Assembly (NCBI GenBank): GCA_017540945.1
Contig: JAFYAB010000124.1
Coordinates: 1-15,925, forward strand
DNA length: 15,925 nt
Direction of reading: 5' to 3'
Source: Oscillospiraceae bacterium
GTDB taxonomy: Bacteria > Bacillota_A > Clostridia > Oscillospirales > Oscillospiraceae
Shown here piece after piece: positions 1 to 8,493 of the stretch. The notes below the pieces were generated by a model that had not been told where the DNA came from, did not search any database, and saw only the letters and a program-made list of their open reading frames with translations. Position numbers and translations under genes: made by a program. Positions within the stretch are counted from its first letter, which is position 1; each line of letters opens with the position of its first letter.

Positions 1-78
1 GGAATGGGAGTACGGATCTTTCGACTCCATTGACGTTCCGCTCAGGATGACAGCCCCGGGAGGCTGGCGGCGCAGGGT

Positions 79-119
79 GGCGCACACTGTGCGCCGCTAC
101 AGGCGGGGCGGCTGCCTGT
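79..119. repeat. Two adjacent stem-loops, candidate REP-like palindromic repeat
   Basis: GGCGCAC at 79-85 pairs perfectly with GTGCGCC at 89-95 around a 3-nt loop. ACAGGC at 99-104 then pairs with GCCTGT at 114-119. The preceding GCAGGGTG and the layout (a purine-rich lead, then a short perfect palindrome, then a second stem) resemble the TAGGG-type repeats at 12573, 12817, 13499 and 15425. Membership in the same family is an inference from shape, not from close identity. Confidence 0.45.
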
Positions 120-193
120 CGACCCGCATCCGCCGTCTCCGGTTACCTGTTCCCTCCCGGATATACTGTGTTCCGAACTATTTTGACACGCTG

Positions 194-222
194 AAAGAGG
201 TATCCGTTCGGATACCTCTTTT
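194..222 (-). terminator. Intrinsic terminator after the distal CotH-SLH gene (bidirectional)
   Basis: AAAGAGGTATCC at 194-205 pairs with GGATACCTCTTT at 210-221 around a GTTC loop. The stem is 12 bp and is flanked by A on one side and T on the other, so it could stop transcription on either strand. It lies about 45 nt past the stop codon of the minus-strand gene ending at 267, which fits the end of that operon. Confidence 0.8.
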
Positions 223-266
223 CATGTCATCCAGAGCTTCCAAAGGAGATCAGGATCAAAAAACGA

Positions 267-2744
267 TCAGCTGCAGCGTCCGAAGCAGGCAAACAGGAAG
301 GTAACGACCTGAGCTCTCGTGCAATTCCGGCCGACGCCGAATAAATCGTTGCCGATTCCGCAAGAGATCCGGTTTTCCGCGGCCCATCTGACAGCCTTGC
401 AGTAATACTGGCCGCTCTCGACGTCGAGAAACGGATCCTCGCTGGAAGCTGGCTCCGGAGAACCGGAGGCCTTCCAAAGGAAGGTCACGATTTGCTCCCG
501 GGTGCAGGGACTGCGAACGCCGAATTTCCCGGAGCTGACGCCGCTGGCGATCTGGTTTTCAAACGCCCACAGAACGGCGTCATGATACCACGCCCCTTGC
601 TTCACATCCTGGAACGGAGATTGCGTTGTCAGGGGACGGGGCTTCCCGCAGGCTGCCCAAAGGAAGGTCACGACCTGCTCTCTGGTACAGATGCTGTTTG
701 GAGAAAAGTGATCTTCGCTCACGCCGGCGGTTACCTGGGGTTCGTGGTAAAAGGCCCACAGGACGGGATCATAATAATACTTTTCTTCCTGAACATCCAC
801 AAAGGGATTGACGCCGTTTTCCCGGTCAATCTCATGCTGCGTCTTCCAGATGGCATAGAGGACCGTGCATTCACTGTCCAGGATCAACGAATCACCGGGG
901 AAATACCGGGTTCCACTGTCGTCAGGCTCCGTGTTCCAGCAAAAGAAGAGTTGATCTTCCGGAGGATTGATTGTTCCGTTGCCTTCGATCTCACGGACCT
1001 CCACGCTTTCACCTACACTGCGGATGGGATTGACCGTTACCAAGTCGCCGACGCCGCCGTTGATGTCGTAGTACAGATACGCGCCGTTGTCGGCAAAGCC
1101 CTTGTTCAGCGCGGCGGTCCGCTCCGTGACGAAGCTTTTACAGACTTGTACCTCTCTGTCATAGGCGGCCTCCACTTCGGAGACGGACATCGTTTTGTAC
1201 AGATTCCAACGCAAGCCGTTCATCACGGCGCTCTTCCGTAAGCTGTCTGATAAAGAGTTGATCCGTGCTTGGACGGCGGAAAAGACCTGCTCCGTCCGCA
1301 GGGAAGCCCACTTTTCACGGACAAGGCTGCGGAATTCCGCATGGCGGTTGGCCGCCGCCAGGATGCCGGGAAGACCGTAATAGCTCATCTGGTTCGCGTA
1401 CCAAAGGTCCGTTGTGACCAGAGGAACGCCAAAGTGCTTATAGGGACTGCCAAAGGCGTTATCCATGTCCCAGACAGGTCCAAAGGAGATCTTATCTTCA
1501 TCTTCCGGCTTGAAGGCAAAGAAGCTGGAGAAGCCGGCGTCAAAGTTCATAGAAAGCTCCTGAAGCAAATAAGCCGCTGCCAGTGAATCCAGGTCAAAAT
1601 ACTCGCTGTAGTGCTTTCCGGCCGTATTATAGCCGGTGGGTGAATACAGGGCTTCCGAGGCGGCGTCCATCAGATCCGCGATGTATTCCACCTCAGCCTG
1701 AGAGGCGTATTCCGGCGATTTGATGACCACCGGCTGCCCGTTTGGGGTGACAAAGCCGCAGAGCTCCTCGTCATAACGGCTGCGGAAATCATACTCCAGC
1801 AGATAGCCGCCGGAGATGTTTTCCGGGACCTCCAGGATATCGATCCATTTGCGGGAGCCCATGACGTCGGCAAGCTCCACCGTATGATCGGGACCGGTCC
1901 CGCCCCGGGGCTGTTGTTCGATGTCCAGACCGGGATTTGCGTTTTCGTTTGCTTTATCCAGATCCCGGATATCCACACGGTTTTCGGCGACCTCAACGCT
2001 TTCACAGACGGTGTAGTTGCCCAGGTATTCTCCGTTGATATAGAGGTCCACCATACGATACTGGCTCGTGTATGGAAGACCGAATGCCTCTGCGAATTCC
2101 CAACCGCAGGCGTTGTGCAGCAGGGACAGGTCAATGTAATTGGCCAGCAGGGTCCATTTCTTGGCCTTGCCCATGCCGAACAGATCCGTTTTTTTGTCAA
2201 ACTTGATGTTATAGGGCTTCTTGGGATAGTCCCAGGTGGAGTTACCGCGCCCCTTGATCTGCTTCAGTGCTTTGTCCAGGGTGACGACGCCGTTCTCATA
2301 GACGCGGATATTGCCGGGCTCCCGGTTCTCCTTGTCGGCATGAATATAATCCAGACTACCGGACTCGGTACGCAGAAAGACCGCCGGAAGCTCTGCGGAG
2401 CGGCAGACGGTGAGAGAGGTCGTCGTGCCGCCGCATTGAAGATTATGGATGCCTGGGGTAAGGGCGGCTGCGCTTCCGCCGGAGCTAAGGGGCACACCGT
2501 CCAGCGTGACGGAGTCCTGAGCGTGCAGATAGAGCTTCGCCTCATCCGTGTCGGTGTCAGCCGGCAGGAAAAGATAGAGCCCACCGTTGATTTCGCAGCA
2601 GCATACTGTGTCGATTTCGGTCTCCGCGCCGCCGTAAGGGTTCACCTTCAACGATAGCGGGCCGTCGTACTTTGTTGTACCGGAACAGAGCACGCACTTT
2701 GTGAGGCATAGAATCGCAAGGAAAAAAGAAATCAGTTTTTTCAT
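267..2744 (-). CDS. Exported CotH-kinase-like protein with three C-terminal SLH domains (distal paralogue)
   Basis: 825 aa. It starts at ATG 2744 with GGAG 8 nt upstream. Residues 1-20 form a signal peptide (MKK, then a hydrophobic run). A beta-rich N-terminal part follows. The CotH-like region covers about 120-550, with KGRGNSTW at 164-171, a lysine-rich stretch (PKKPYNIKFDKK) at 174-185 and the acidic motif WDMDNAFG at 425-432. CotH proteins are atypical protein kinases, known from Bacillus spore coats. Residues 558-634 look like an InlB/Listeria-Bacteroides beta repeat (FCWNTEPDDSGTRYFPGD). SLH domains lie at 646-700, 709-762 and 770-822; SLH triplets bind secondary cell-wall polymer, so the protein is probably displayed on the cell surface. 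It is the second of two tandem paralogues, 82 nt after the first, with no promoter visible between them. It has unusually many cysteines, including a VCCCE cluster at 47-51 that the paralogue lacks. The kinase substrate is unknown. Confidence 0.85.
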   Translation of the reverse strand: MKKLISFFLAILCLTKCVLCSGTTKYDGPLSLKVNPYGGAETEIDTVCCCEINGGLYLFLPADTDTDEAKLYLHAQDSVTLDGVPLSSGGSAAALTPGIHNLQCGGTTTSLTVCRSAELPAVFLRTESGSLDYIHADKENREPGNIRVYENGVVTLDKALKQIKGRGNSTWDYPKKPYNIKFDKKTDLFGMGKAKKWTLLANYIDLSLLHNACGWEFAEAFGLPYTSQYRMVDLYINGEYLGNYTVCESVEVAENRVDIRDLDKANENANPGLDIEQQPRGGTGPDHTVELADVMGSRKWIDILEVPENISGGYLLEYDFRSRYDEELCGFVTPNGQPVVIKSPEYASQAEVEYIADLMDAASEALYSPTGYNTAGKHYSEYFDLDSLAAAYLLQELSMNFDAGFSSFFAFKPEDEDKISFGPVWDMDNAFGSPYKHFGVPLVTTDLWYANQMSYYGLPGILAAANRHAEFRSLVREKWASLRTEQVFSAVQARINSLSDSLRKSAVMNGLRWNLYKTMSVSEVEAAYDREVQVCKSFVTERTAALNKGFADNGAYLYYDINGGVGDLVTVNPIRSVGESVEVREIEGNGTINPPEDQLFFCWNTEPDDSGTRYFPGDSLILDSECTVLYAIWKTQHEIDRENGVNPFVDVQEEKYYYDPVLWAFYHEPQVTAGVSEDHFSPNSICTREQVVTFLWAACGKPRPLTTQSPFQDVKQGAWYHDAVLWAFENQIASGVSSGKFGVRSPCTREQIVTFLWKASGSPEPASSEDPFLDVESGQYYCKAVRWAAENRISCGIGNDLFGVGRNCTRAQVVTFLFACFGRCS

Positions 2745-2826
2745 AAGCGGAACTCCATGACGAGCAGACTGTGTTCAGATCAGACAAGCGCTCCGATCCA
2801 GGCGGGCAGAGGAAGGGGCGAGGCGT

Positions 2827-5289
2827 TCATGAAAAGGCCGCGTACAGGAAGGTCACTACCTGAGCCCTTGTGCAGGGCTTGCCAACGCCGAAGATCCTGT
2901 TACCCATACCGCCGGTGACTCTGTTTTCAGCGGCCCAGAGCACCGCGTCATAATAGTAATTGCCGGGCTTGACATCGTTGAAAGGAGCGTCGCTGAGCGT
3001 GTGTTCGGGCCGCCCTGCGGCGTTCCAGAGGAAGCATACCACCTGCTCTCTTGTGCAGGGCCTGCCCACGCCGAATTTTCCGTCGCCGACGCCGCCGGTG
3101 ATCCCGTTTTCCAACGCCCACATCACAGCGTTATAGTAGTACGTGCCGGGAACCACGTCCGAGAAGGGACTCTCGCTCTGATGATGGGCCGGTCTGCTTG
3201 CGGCGGCATAGAGGAAGGTGATGACCTGCTCCCGGGTGCAGGTCTTTCCCGGGCTGAAAAGTGTTTCGCTTGTGCCGCTGGTTATCCGGGGATCGTGATA
3301 ATAGGCCCAGAAGACAGAATCATAATAGTATTTGTCCGGAGAAACGTCCTCAAAGGGCACCACGTGGTTGAGATAGTCGATCTCCTCCTGCGTTTTCCAG
3401 ATCGCGTAGAGAACCGTACATTCATGCTCCAGCAGCAGAGAGTCGCCCGGGAAATAGGATTGACCGCTTCCGTCCGGCTGCGTGTTCCAGCAGTAAAACA
3501 GCTTGTTATCCGGCGGAATCAGCTTACTGGAAACAATCGAAGCGAGCTCTGTGGTCTCGCCGATGCTGTGAATTTTTGAGACTGTCGCCCAGGCCCCTTT
3601 CTGCACGCCGTTGAGATCATAACAGATGTAGGCGCCGTCGGCGGCAAGTCCCTTGCATAGAGAGGCGCGCCGATTTGCTACAAAGTCCGCGCTGATCTGT
3701 ACGCATTCCTGAAAGCTTCCGCAGTCTTTTTTGAATCGGGAGATAAACGCGGAACGCCAGCGGAGCTCGTTCATTTCAGCGCTTGCACGAATCTGCGAAG
3801 ACAACTCGTCGACGCGGGCCTGAACCGCGTCCAACACTCCGGCAGCGTCCAGCTCCGCCCATTTTTCCCGGACAGCGGCGCGAAAATCTGCGTGGCGGAA
3901 AGCTGCGGCCAGTATCACCGGGATACCCTCCCGGCCCAGCTGATTGACATACCAAAGATCCGCGGCATAGACGGGAACATCGAAGTTTGTAATGGGGCTG
4001 CCAAAGGCACAGTCCATATCCCAGACGGGGCCGAAGTAGAGCTTGGCGTCATTGGCGGGCTTGTAGGCGAAAAAGCTGGTGAAGCAGGCGTCGATGTTCA
4101 TGGAGAGCTCTTGCATCAAATAAGCCTTCACAAGGGTATCCATGTCAAAATAGTCGCTGTAGTGCATTCCGGCCTCGTTGAAGCCGGTAGGGGAATAGAG
4201 CGCTTCGGTGGCTGCATCCATGAAATCGGCAATTTCCGTCACCTCGGCCTGGGAGGCGTATTCCGGGGATTTTATCACAATGGGTTGGCCGTTTTTGGTC
4301 ACAAAGCCGCTGGGCTCCCGCAGATAACGGGACAAAAACTCATATTCCAGAAGATAACCGCCGGAAATATCCGCCGGATTCTGCGGAATCTCGATCCACT
4401 TGCGGGAGCCGCGGTCACCGTTTTCTCCAATTCCGCCTGTGGGAAGCGTTTCCAGGTCCATGCCTTCATTGACGTTCTCGTTTGCCTTCTCCAGGTCAGT
4501 AATCTCGACCCGGTTTTCTCCAACCTCCACACTTTCACAGATCACATAATTCCCCAGATAATTGCCGTTGGCATATAAATCGACGTGGCGATATTCACTG
4601 GTGTAATCCAATCCGAGAGCGGAGGCAAATTCCCAGGCATATGCGTTGTGGAGCAGGGAAACGTCAACAAAATTTGCCAACAGAGTCCATTTCTTGGCTT
4701 TTGCCATCCCGAGAAGCGATGTTTTTTTGTCAAACTTGATGTTGTAGGGCTTTTTGGAGTAGAACCAGGTGGAATTCCCGCGTCCCTTGATTTGTTTCAA
4801 TCCCTTGTCCAGGGTGACTGTTCCGTTTTCGTATACGCGAATGCTGCCCGGTTCTTTGTTTTCCTTGTCCGCGTGGATATAGTCCAGACTGCCGGAAGCC
4901 GTATTGATGAAGACGGCGGGGAGAGCGGCGGATTGACGGACCTCCAGCGGGAAGCTCTTTGTTCCGCAGCTGAGCGTGTGAGACCCTTCTGTCAGGCCAA
5001 GTGCGTTTTCGCCGGATCCGATCACAGCGCCGTCCAGCAGAACTGTACCCACAGCTGAGAAATAGATTTTCGCATCAGCCAGATTCGTGTCGGAGGGCAA
5101 AAACAGATAGTAGCTTTCCTTTGCGGAGTACCAGCGGATCGTGTCGATGGCAGCCTCGTCACCGCCGTAGGGATTCACGGAGAAGGAGTCTATGCTGCCG
5201 GCCTGGAAAGCGACACTGGCGCCTAAGACTGACAACGCACAGACAAGAAGGGCAAGAAATTTTGCGATCAGTCTATGTATAATCAGCAC
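2827..5289 (-). CDS. Exported CotH-kinase-like protein with three C-terminal SLH domains (proximal paralogue)
   Basis: 820 aa. The start is a GTG at 5289 with AAAGGA about 11 nt upstream, 19 nt after the antiporter stop. Residues 1-30 carry an N-terminal signal segment (LIAKFLALLVCALSVLGASV). The order of parts matches its neighbour: beta-rich N-terminus, CotH-like region with KGRGNSTW at 168-175 and WDMDCAFG at 423-430, an InlB-type repeat near 557-632 (YCWNTQPDGSGQSYFPGD), then SLH domains at 645-699, 708-760 and 769-819. The two proteins are strikingly alike in the kinase region (by eye about three quarters identical between SLDYIHADKEN and the KANEN segment) and less alike elsewhere, so this is a diverged tandem duplication. 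Surface location through SLH is family knowledge; kinase activity is inferred from fold and motifs. A role in spore coating is possible, but SLH anchoring points more to the vegetative wall. Confidence 0.85.
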   Translation of the reverse strand: MLIIHRLIAKFLALLVCALSVLGASVAFQAGSIDSFSVNPYGGDEAAIDTIRWYSAKESYYLFLPSDTNLADAKIYFSAVGTVLLDGAVIGSGENALGLTEGSHTLSCGTKSFPLEVRQSAALPAVFINTASGSLDYIHADKENKEPGSIRVYENGTVTLDKGLKQIKGRGNSTWFYSKKPYNIKFDKKTSLLGMAKAKKWTLLANFVDVSLLHNAYAWEFASALGLDYTSEYRHVDLYANGNYLGNYVICESVEVGENRVEITDLEKANENVNEGMDLETLPTGGIGENGDRGSRKWIEIPQNPADISGGYLLEYEFLSRYLREPSGFVTKNGQPIVIKSPEYASQAEVTEIADFMDAATEALYSPTGFNEAGMHYSDYFDMDTLVKAYLMQELSMNIDACFTSFFAYKPANDAKLYFGPVWDMDCAFGSPITNFDVPVYAADLWYVNQLGREGIPVILAAAFRHADFRAAVREKWAELDAAGVLDAVQARVDELSSQIRASAEMNELRWRSAFISRFKKDCGSFQECVQISADFVANRRASLCKGLAADGAYICYDLNGVQKGAWATVSKIHSIGETTELASIVSSKLIPPDNKLFYCWNTQPDGSGQSYFPGDSLLLEHECTVLYAIWKTQEEIDYLNHVVPFEDVSPDKYYYDSVFWAYYHDPRITSGTSETLFSPGKTCTREQVITFLYAAASRPAHHQSESPFSDVVPGTYYYNAVMWALENGITGGVGDGKFGVGRPCTREQVVCFLWNAAGRPEHTLSDAPFNDVKPGNYYYDAVLWAAENRVTGGMGNRIFGVGKPCTRAQVVTFLYAAFS

Positions 5290-5308
5290 TTCGCTTTCAT
5301 TCCTTTCA

Positions 5309-6604
5309 TCAGGATTTGGCTCTGTGACGTTTTTGTTCCGGGTGGGGCGGGTTGCTTTCCTTGGGGGCGATCTCGCCGGCCTTGGTCAGGGCGAACTTGG
5401 TGAGCATGGGACCCACCAGCTCGTAGATCAGCACGGAGAAGAGCACGATGGAGCGGATCACCGCCCCGTCGGGCCCCAGCTGGGTGGAGACCGTCACGGA
5501 CATGCCCAGAGCCACGCCGGCCTGAGGCAGCAGGGTGATGCCCAGCCACTTCTGGATGGTGGGGCTGCACTTGGTCAGTTTGGAGGAGACGGAAGCGCCG
5601 AGGATCTTTCCGGTGGAACGGAAGATGATGTAGACCACGCCCACCAGCACCGCGACCCAGTCCCGGAAGACGGAGAGGTCCAGCTCCGCGCCGCTGATCA
5701 CGAAGAACAGGACGAAGAGGGGGGCGGTCCAGCGGTCTGTCTTGGCCATCAGCTCCTCGGAGCTGGGGCAGACGTTGCAGAAGACGGTGGCCATCATCAT
5801 GCAGACCAGCAGGGGGGAGAAGCCGATCTCCACGTCGGAGCCCTCAAAGCCCGTATGCAGCATGGACAGAGAAACCGCGAAGATCACGAAGGTGACGGCC
5901 ACGCAGAGCCGCTTGCTGCGAGAGTGGAAGAACTTCTCCAGGAAAGTGTAGATGAAGCCCAGGACCGTGCCCAGCAGCAGGGAGGCGATGACCTCGATCA
6001 TGGGGTTGACCAACACGGTGACCAGGCTCACGCCCAGGCCGCTGACCAGGCTCTTGGCAATGCCGAAGCTGACGGCGAAGACGATCAGACCCACGGCGTC
6101 GTCCAGGGCGACGATGGGCAGCAACAGGTCCACTAGGGGACCTTTGGCCTTGTACTGGTTGACCACCATTAGGGTGGCTGCAGGAGCGGTGGCGGTGGCG
6201 ATGGCGCCCAGGGTGATGCAGTCGGCCACGCTGATCTTGTCCGGCATCAGCAGATGCAGGAACAGCAGACCCAGATCCACCAGCAGCGTGGCGCCCAGGG
6301 CCTGGACCACGGCGATGACGGCGGCCTGACGGCCGATGGCTTTTAATTGCTTGACGCGGAATTCGTTGCCGATGGCAAAGGCAATAAAGCCCAGGGCGAC
6401 GTCAGAAATGGGCTTTAATACAGAGACCTTGTCGAATCCGGTAAACCCGATCCCGTCGATTCCCACACGACCCAGAACAAAGGGGCCGATAAGCAGACCG
6501 GCGATCAGATACCCGGTGACGGCAGGAAGCTTCAGAGGCTTGACGACGCGGGACATGAGCAGTCCCGCCAGCAGAGCGACTGCAATTGAGAGTAGAATTT
6601 CCAT
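5309..6604 (-). CDS. Cation:proton antiporter, CPA2-like membrane transporter
   Basis: 431 aa, very hydrophobic, with about a dozen predicted membrane segments across residues 1-405 and a short charged cytoplasmic tail. The N-terminal segment KPLKLPAVTGYLIAGLLIG is typical of the Na+/H+ exchanger superfamily. TATAPAATLMVV (138-148) is followed by LDDAVGLI (167-174); D168-D169 match the paired acidic ion-binding residues of electrogenic antiporters. No TrkA-N or RCK regulatory domain is fused, unlike KefB/KefC. It probably exchanges Na+ or K+ for protons in pH and salt homeostasis; the ion cannot be read from sequence. The start ATG lies 3 nt after the upp stop and has only a weak Shine-Dalgarno sequence, so translation is probably coupled to upp. 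The gene continues the tsaE-tsaB-upp run. Confidence 0.85.
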   Translation of the reverse strand: MEILLSIAVALLAGLLMSRVVKPLKLPAVTGYLIAGLLIGPFVLGRVGIDGIGFTGFDKVSVLKPISDVALGFIAFAIGNEFRVKQLKAIGRQAAVIAVVQALGATLLVDLGLLFLHLLMPDKISVADCITLGAIATATAPAATLMVVNQYKAKGPLVDLLLPIVALDDAVGLIVFAVSFGIAKSLVSGLGVSLVTVLVNPMIEVIASLLLGTVLGFIYTFLEKFFHSRSKRLCVAVTFVIFAVSLSMLHTGFEGSDVEIGFSPLLVCMMMATVFCNVCPSSEELMAKTDRWTAPLFVLFFVISGAELDLSVFRDWVAVLVGVVYIIFRSTGKILGASVSSKLTKCSPTIQKWLGITLLPQAGVALGMSVTVSTQLGPDGAVIRSIVLFSVLIYELVGPMLTKFALTKAGEIAPKESNPPHPEQKRHRAKS

Positions 6605-6607
6605 GGT

Positions 6608-7240
6608 TTATTTTGTCCCGAAAATCCGATCTCCGGCGTCGCCCAGGCCGGGTACGATATAGGCATGCTCGTTCAGCTTTTCATCCACGGCAGCAACGAA
6701 CAGATCCACATCCGGATGGTCCTTTCGAATGACGGCGATGCCCTCAGGGGCCGCGATGATGTCCATCAATACGATTTGCTTGCAGCCATATTTCTCCTTC
6801 AGCAGAGAAATGGCCGCGGAGGCGCTGCCGCCGGTGGCCAGCATAGGATCGACCACGAAAATCTGGCGCTCGGAGATATCGGGGGGCATCTTGCAGTAGT
6901 ACTCCACAGGCAGATGGGTTTCCGGATCACGATAGAGACCGATATGGCCAACCTTAGCGGAGGGGATCAGATCAATGATGGCGTCAACCATGCCAAGACC
7001 GGCCCGAAGGATGGGGACGATCGCCAGCTTTTTGCCGGAGAGCATGCGAACTGTGGCCTTCGCCACGGGGGTTTCGATCTCAACCTCTTCCGTCGGAAGA
7101 TTCCGGGTCGCCTCGTAGCACATCAGCTGGGCGATCTCGCCCACCAGTTCCCGGAACTCCTTGACACCGGTGTTTTTGTCCCGCAGAAGCGCAAGCTTGT
7201 GTTGAATCAGCGGATGCTCCAAAACATGTAATGAACCCAT
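6608..7240 (-). CDS. upp: Uracil phosphoribosyltransferase
   Basis: 210 aa, the usual length for this enzyme, which converts uracil plus PRPP to UMP and diphosphate in pyrimidine salvage in the cytosol. The N-terminus ([17 protein letters not shown]) is family-typical. The PRPP-binding loop [11 protein letters not shown] lies at 130-140, and the C-terminal uracil-site motif [17 protein letters not shown] closes the protein. ILRAGLGM near 78-84 is also conserved. The start ATG follows AAGGAG, which lies inside the last codons of tsaB, whose stop is 2 nt upstream. This arrangement points to coupled translation and a shared transcript. Confidence 0.97.
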   Translation of the reverse strand: MGSLHVLEHPLIQHKLALLRDKNTGVKEFRELVGEIAQLMCYEATRNLPTEEVEIETPVAKATVRMLSGKKLAIVPILRAGLGMVDAIIDLIPSAKVGHIGLYRDPETHLPVEYYCKMPPDISERQIFVVDPMLATGGSASAAISLLKEKYGCKQIVLMDIIAAPEGIAVIRKDHPDVDLFVAAVDEKLNEHAYIVPGLGDAGDRIFGTK

Positions 7241-7242
7241 AA

Positions 7243-7953
7243 CTATTCTCCTTTATGTGTTTCTTTTGCCAGCCGTTCCCGTTCAGCCTGGGAAAGGCGC
7301 AGGTAATTCGGTACGGACAGGGCCGCGTTTTCGGCCTTGCCCAGCAAAACGGCACGCCAGCCAGCCAGCCCTACGCCGGCGGCCCGCTGCTGCCGCATAT
7401 GCTCAGAAATAAGATGCAGACCTGAGACCCGATCACGCAGGTTTTCCCAGCTCAGCAGGGCGCCGTCTCCCACCAGATGGATGGGCCCATCCAGTGTGAC
7501 AAGATCTGCAGCCAGCTCATCCAGGGAGATGGCCCGGTCTTCCCGCAGACGGGTGAGAGCGCCGTCCCGAGCCCGGAACAGTGCGTTATAGACCTGGCTT
7601 CGTCGGGCGTCCATACAGCAGCAAATCACGCCCTCCAAATCGACCGCGTTCCAGGCCATAGCCTCCAGGGTGGATACCGGCAGAGCCGGCAGCTCCAGTC
7701 CCCAGCAGAGTCCCTTGGCGGCGGCTGCCCCGATGCGGATCCCTGTAAAGCTGCCAGGTCCATTGGCCCAGGCCACGAAGTCCAGATCCGCGGGGGAGAG
7801 CTCGCAGGTCTCCAACAGATCCTGCGCCAGCTTCATGATGGTCCGGCTGTGGGTCAATCCGCTGTTTTGGAAGGACTCCGCCGTCAAAGCGCCGTCAGTC
7901 AACAGAGCGACAGAGGCGGCTTTGGCAGAGGTCTCAAAGGCTAAAATTCGCAT
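7243..7953 (-). CDS. tsaB: tRNA t6A biosynthesis protein TsaB
   Basis: 236 aa. TsaB is an ASKHA-fold, catalytically inactive partner that scaffolds TsaD and TsaE in making N6-threonylcarbamoyladenosine at position 37 of ANN-decoding tRNAs. Diagnostic features are the start [24 protein letters not shown] near 34-40 and [11 protein letters not shown] at 65-75. The start ATG has AGGAGG 8 nt upstream, embedded in the end of tsaE, and the two genes overlap by 20 nt, a layout often seen for this pair. The catalytic partner tsaD and the often-linked rimI are not in this window; downstream of tsaB comes upp instead. Confidence 0.95.
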   Translation of the reverse strand: MRILAFETSAKAASVALLTDGALTAESFQNSGLTHSRTIMKLAQDLLETCELSPADLDFVAWANGPGSFTGIRIGAAAAKGLCWGLELPALPVSTLEAMAWNAVDLEGVICCCMDARRSQVYNALFRARDGALTRLREDRAISLDELAADLVTLDGPIHLVGDGALLSWENLRDRVSGLHLISEHMRQQRAAGVGLAGWRAVLLGKAENAALSVPNYLRLSQAERERLAKETHKGE

Positions 7954-8377
7954 TGAAGCGGCCTCCTGTGATGGTAATATGCCGGGTCTCCTCGTCTGCG
8001 GGGTCCTTGGAGATGGTAACTACAATGGGGTCCTCCAGGGCATCCCATACGTTCTCGCTCCATTCCACGGCGCAGACGCCCGCCCGGCTCAGATAGTCCT
8101 CCCAACCCAGATCAAAGAGCTCGTCGGCGTCGTGGAGCCGGTACATATCAAAATGGAACAGAGGCAGCCGCCCCTGCGGATATTCGTTGACGATTGTGTA
8201 GGTTGGAGAGGTCACGGGCTCGGTTATTCCCAAGCCCCGGGCCAATCCCCGGGTAAACGCGGTTTTTCCGGCCCCCAGATCGCCCCGGCAGGCAATCACG
8301 TCGCCGGGCCGTAAATAATCGGCAAGACGTGAACCAAGCATTTCAGTTTCCATTGCGGAGCGTGTCGTAAAATCCAT
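7934..8377 (-). CDS. tsaE: tRNA t6A biosynthesis ATPase TsaE
   Basis: 147 aa, normal for the P-loop ATPase that drives turnover of the TsaB-TsaD complex in tRNA t6A37 formation. The Walker A motif GDLGAGKT lies at 32-39. The family signatures SPTY (57-60), HFDMYR (75-80) and EWSE (105-108) are all intact. The start ATG at 8377 has AAGGAAG a few bases upstream. It is the first gene of the minus-strand run and sits about 25 nt downstream of the predicted start point of the left-facing promoter in the 8412-8461 palindrome. Confidence 0.96.
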   Translation of the reverse strand: MDFTTRSAMETEMLGSRLADYLRPGDVIACRGDLGAGKTAFTRGLARGLGITEPVTSPTYTIVNEYPQGRLPLFHFDMYRLHDADELFDLGWEDYLSRAGVCAVEWSENVWDALEDPIVVTISKDPADEETRHITITGGRFNANFSL

Positions 8378-8407
8378 AGCACTCTTCCTTAGCTGTTATC
8401 TCAAAAT

Positions 8408-8465
8408 ATTATATCACAACCGGGGAGGAAATGCAATTGCATTTCCTCCCCGGCTGTGATAAAAT
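8408..8465. promoter_or_regulatory. Palindromic divergent promoter pair between tsaE and the sulfoxide reductase gene
   Basis: Positions 8412-8461 form an inverted repeat with 25-bp arms meeting at the centre (8436/8437) and one mismatch (8419 against 8454). Each arm is a full SigA-type promoter. Rightward: TTGCAT 8437-8442, 17 nt, TAAAAT 8460-8465. Leftward: TTGCAT at 8436-8431, 17 nt, TATAAT at 8413-8408. Both have an extended -10 (TGTGA directly before the hexamer). The -35 boxes abut at the centre. Predicted starts near 8472 and 8401 leave short leaders of about 22 and 24 nt. The symmetry could also be an operator for a dimeric regulator. It is not a terminator: it lies at the 5' ends of both genes and lacks a T tract. 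Confidence 0.85.
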
Positions 8466-8493
8466 GGTGAAAACGAAAACGGAGGAAACAGAA

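Larger units (their letters stand above)
1..266. other. Non-coding left edge with repeat and terminator
   Basis: No convincing gene is present. An 85-codon open frame here on the plus strand is arginine-rich, has no good ribosome binding site and runs through the palindromes and the terminator, so I reject it. The stretch holds a stem-loop repeat around 79-119 and a strong hairpin terminator at 194-222, annotated separately. The first 50 bases (including CCGCTCAGGATGACA) resemble short dispersed repeats that I recall from gut Clostridia contigs, but only one copy is visible here, so that is a weak impression. Confidence 0.5.

Noticed and set aside
2745..2758. Five-codon mini frames overlapping the start codons of both CotH genes (also near 5300)
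   Set aside because: Both have an ATG 11-14 nt upstream whose frame ends at or just after the real start, but neither has its own ribosome binding site, so chance is the simplest explanation.
5192..6136. 314-codon plus-strand frame opposite the antiporter gene
   Set aside because: The His/Asp/Gly/Gln-rich translation is a typical shadow of a hydrophobic membrane protein gene on the other strand, and it has no ribosome binding site.
8412..8461. Palindrome as a bidirectional terminator
   Set aside because: It sits upstream of both divergent genes, lacks a T tract on either side, and each arm contains complete -35 and -10 boxes at ideal spacing.
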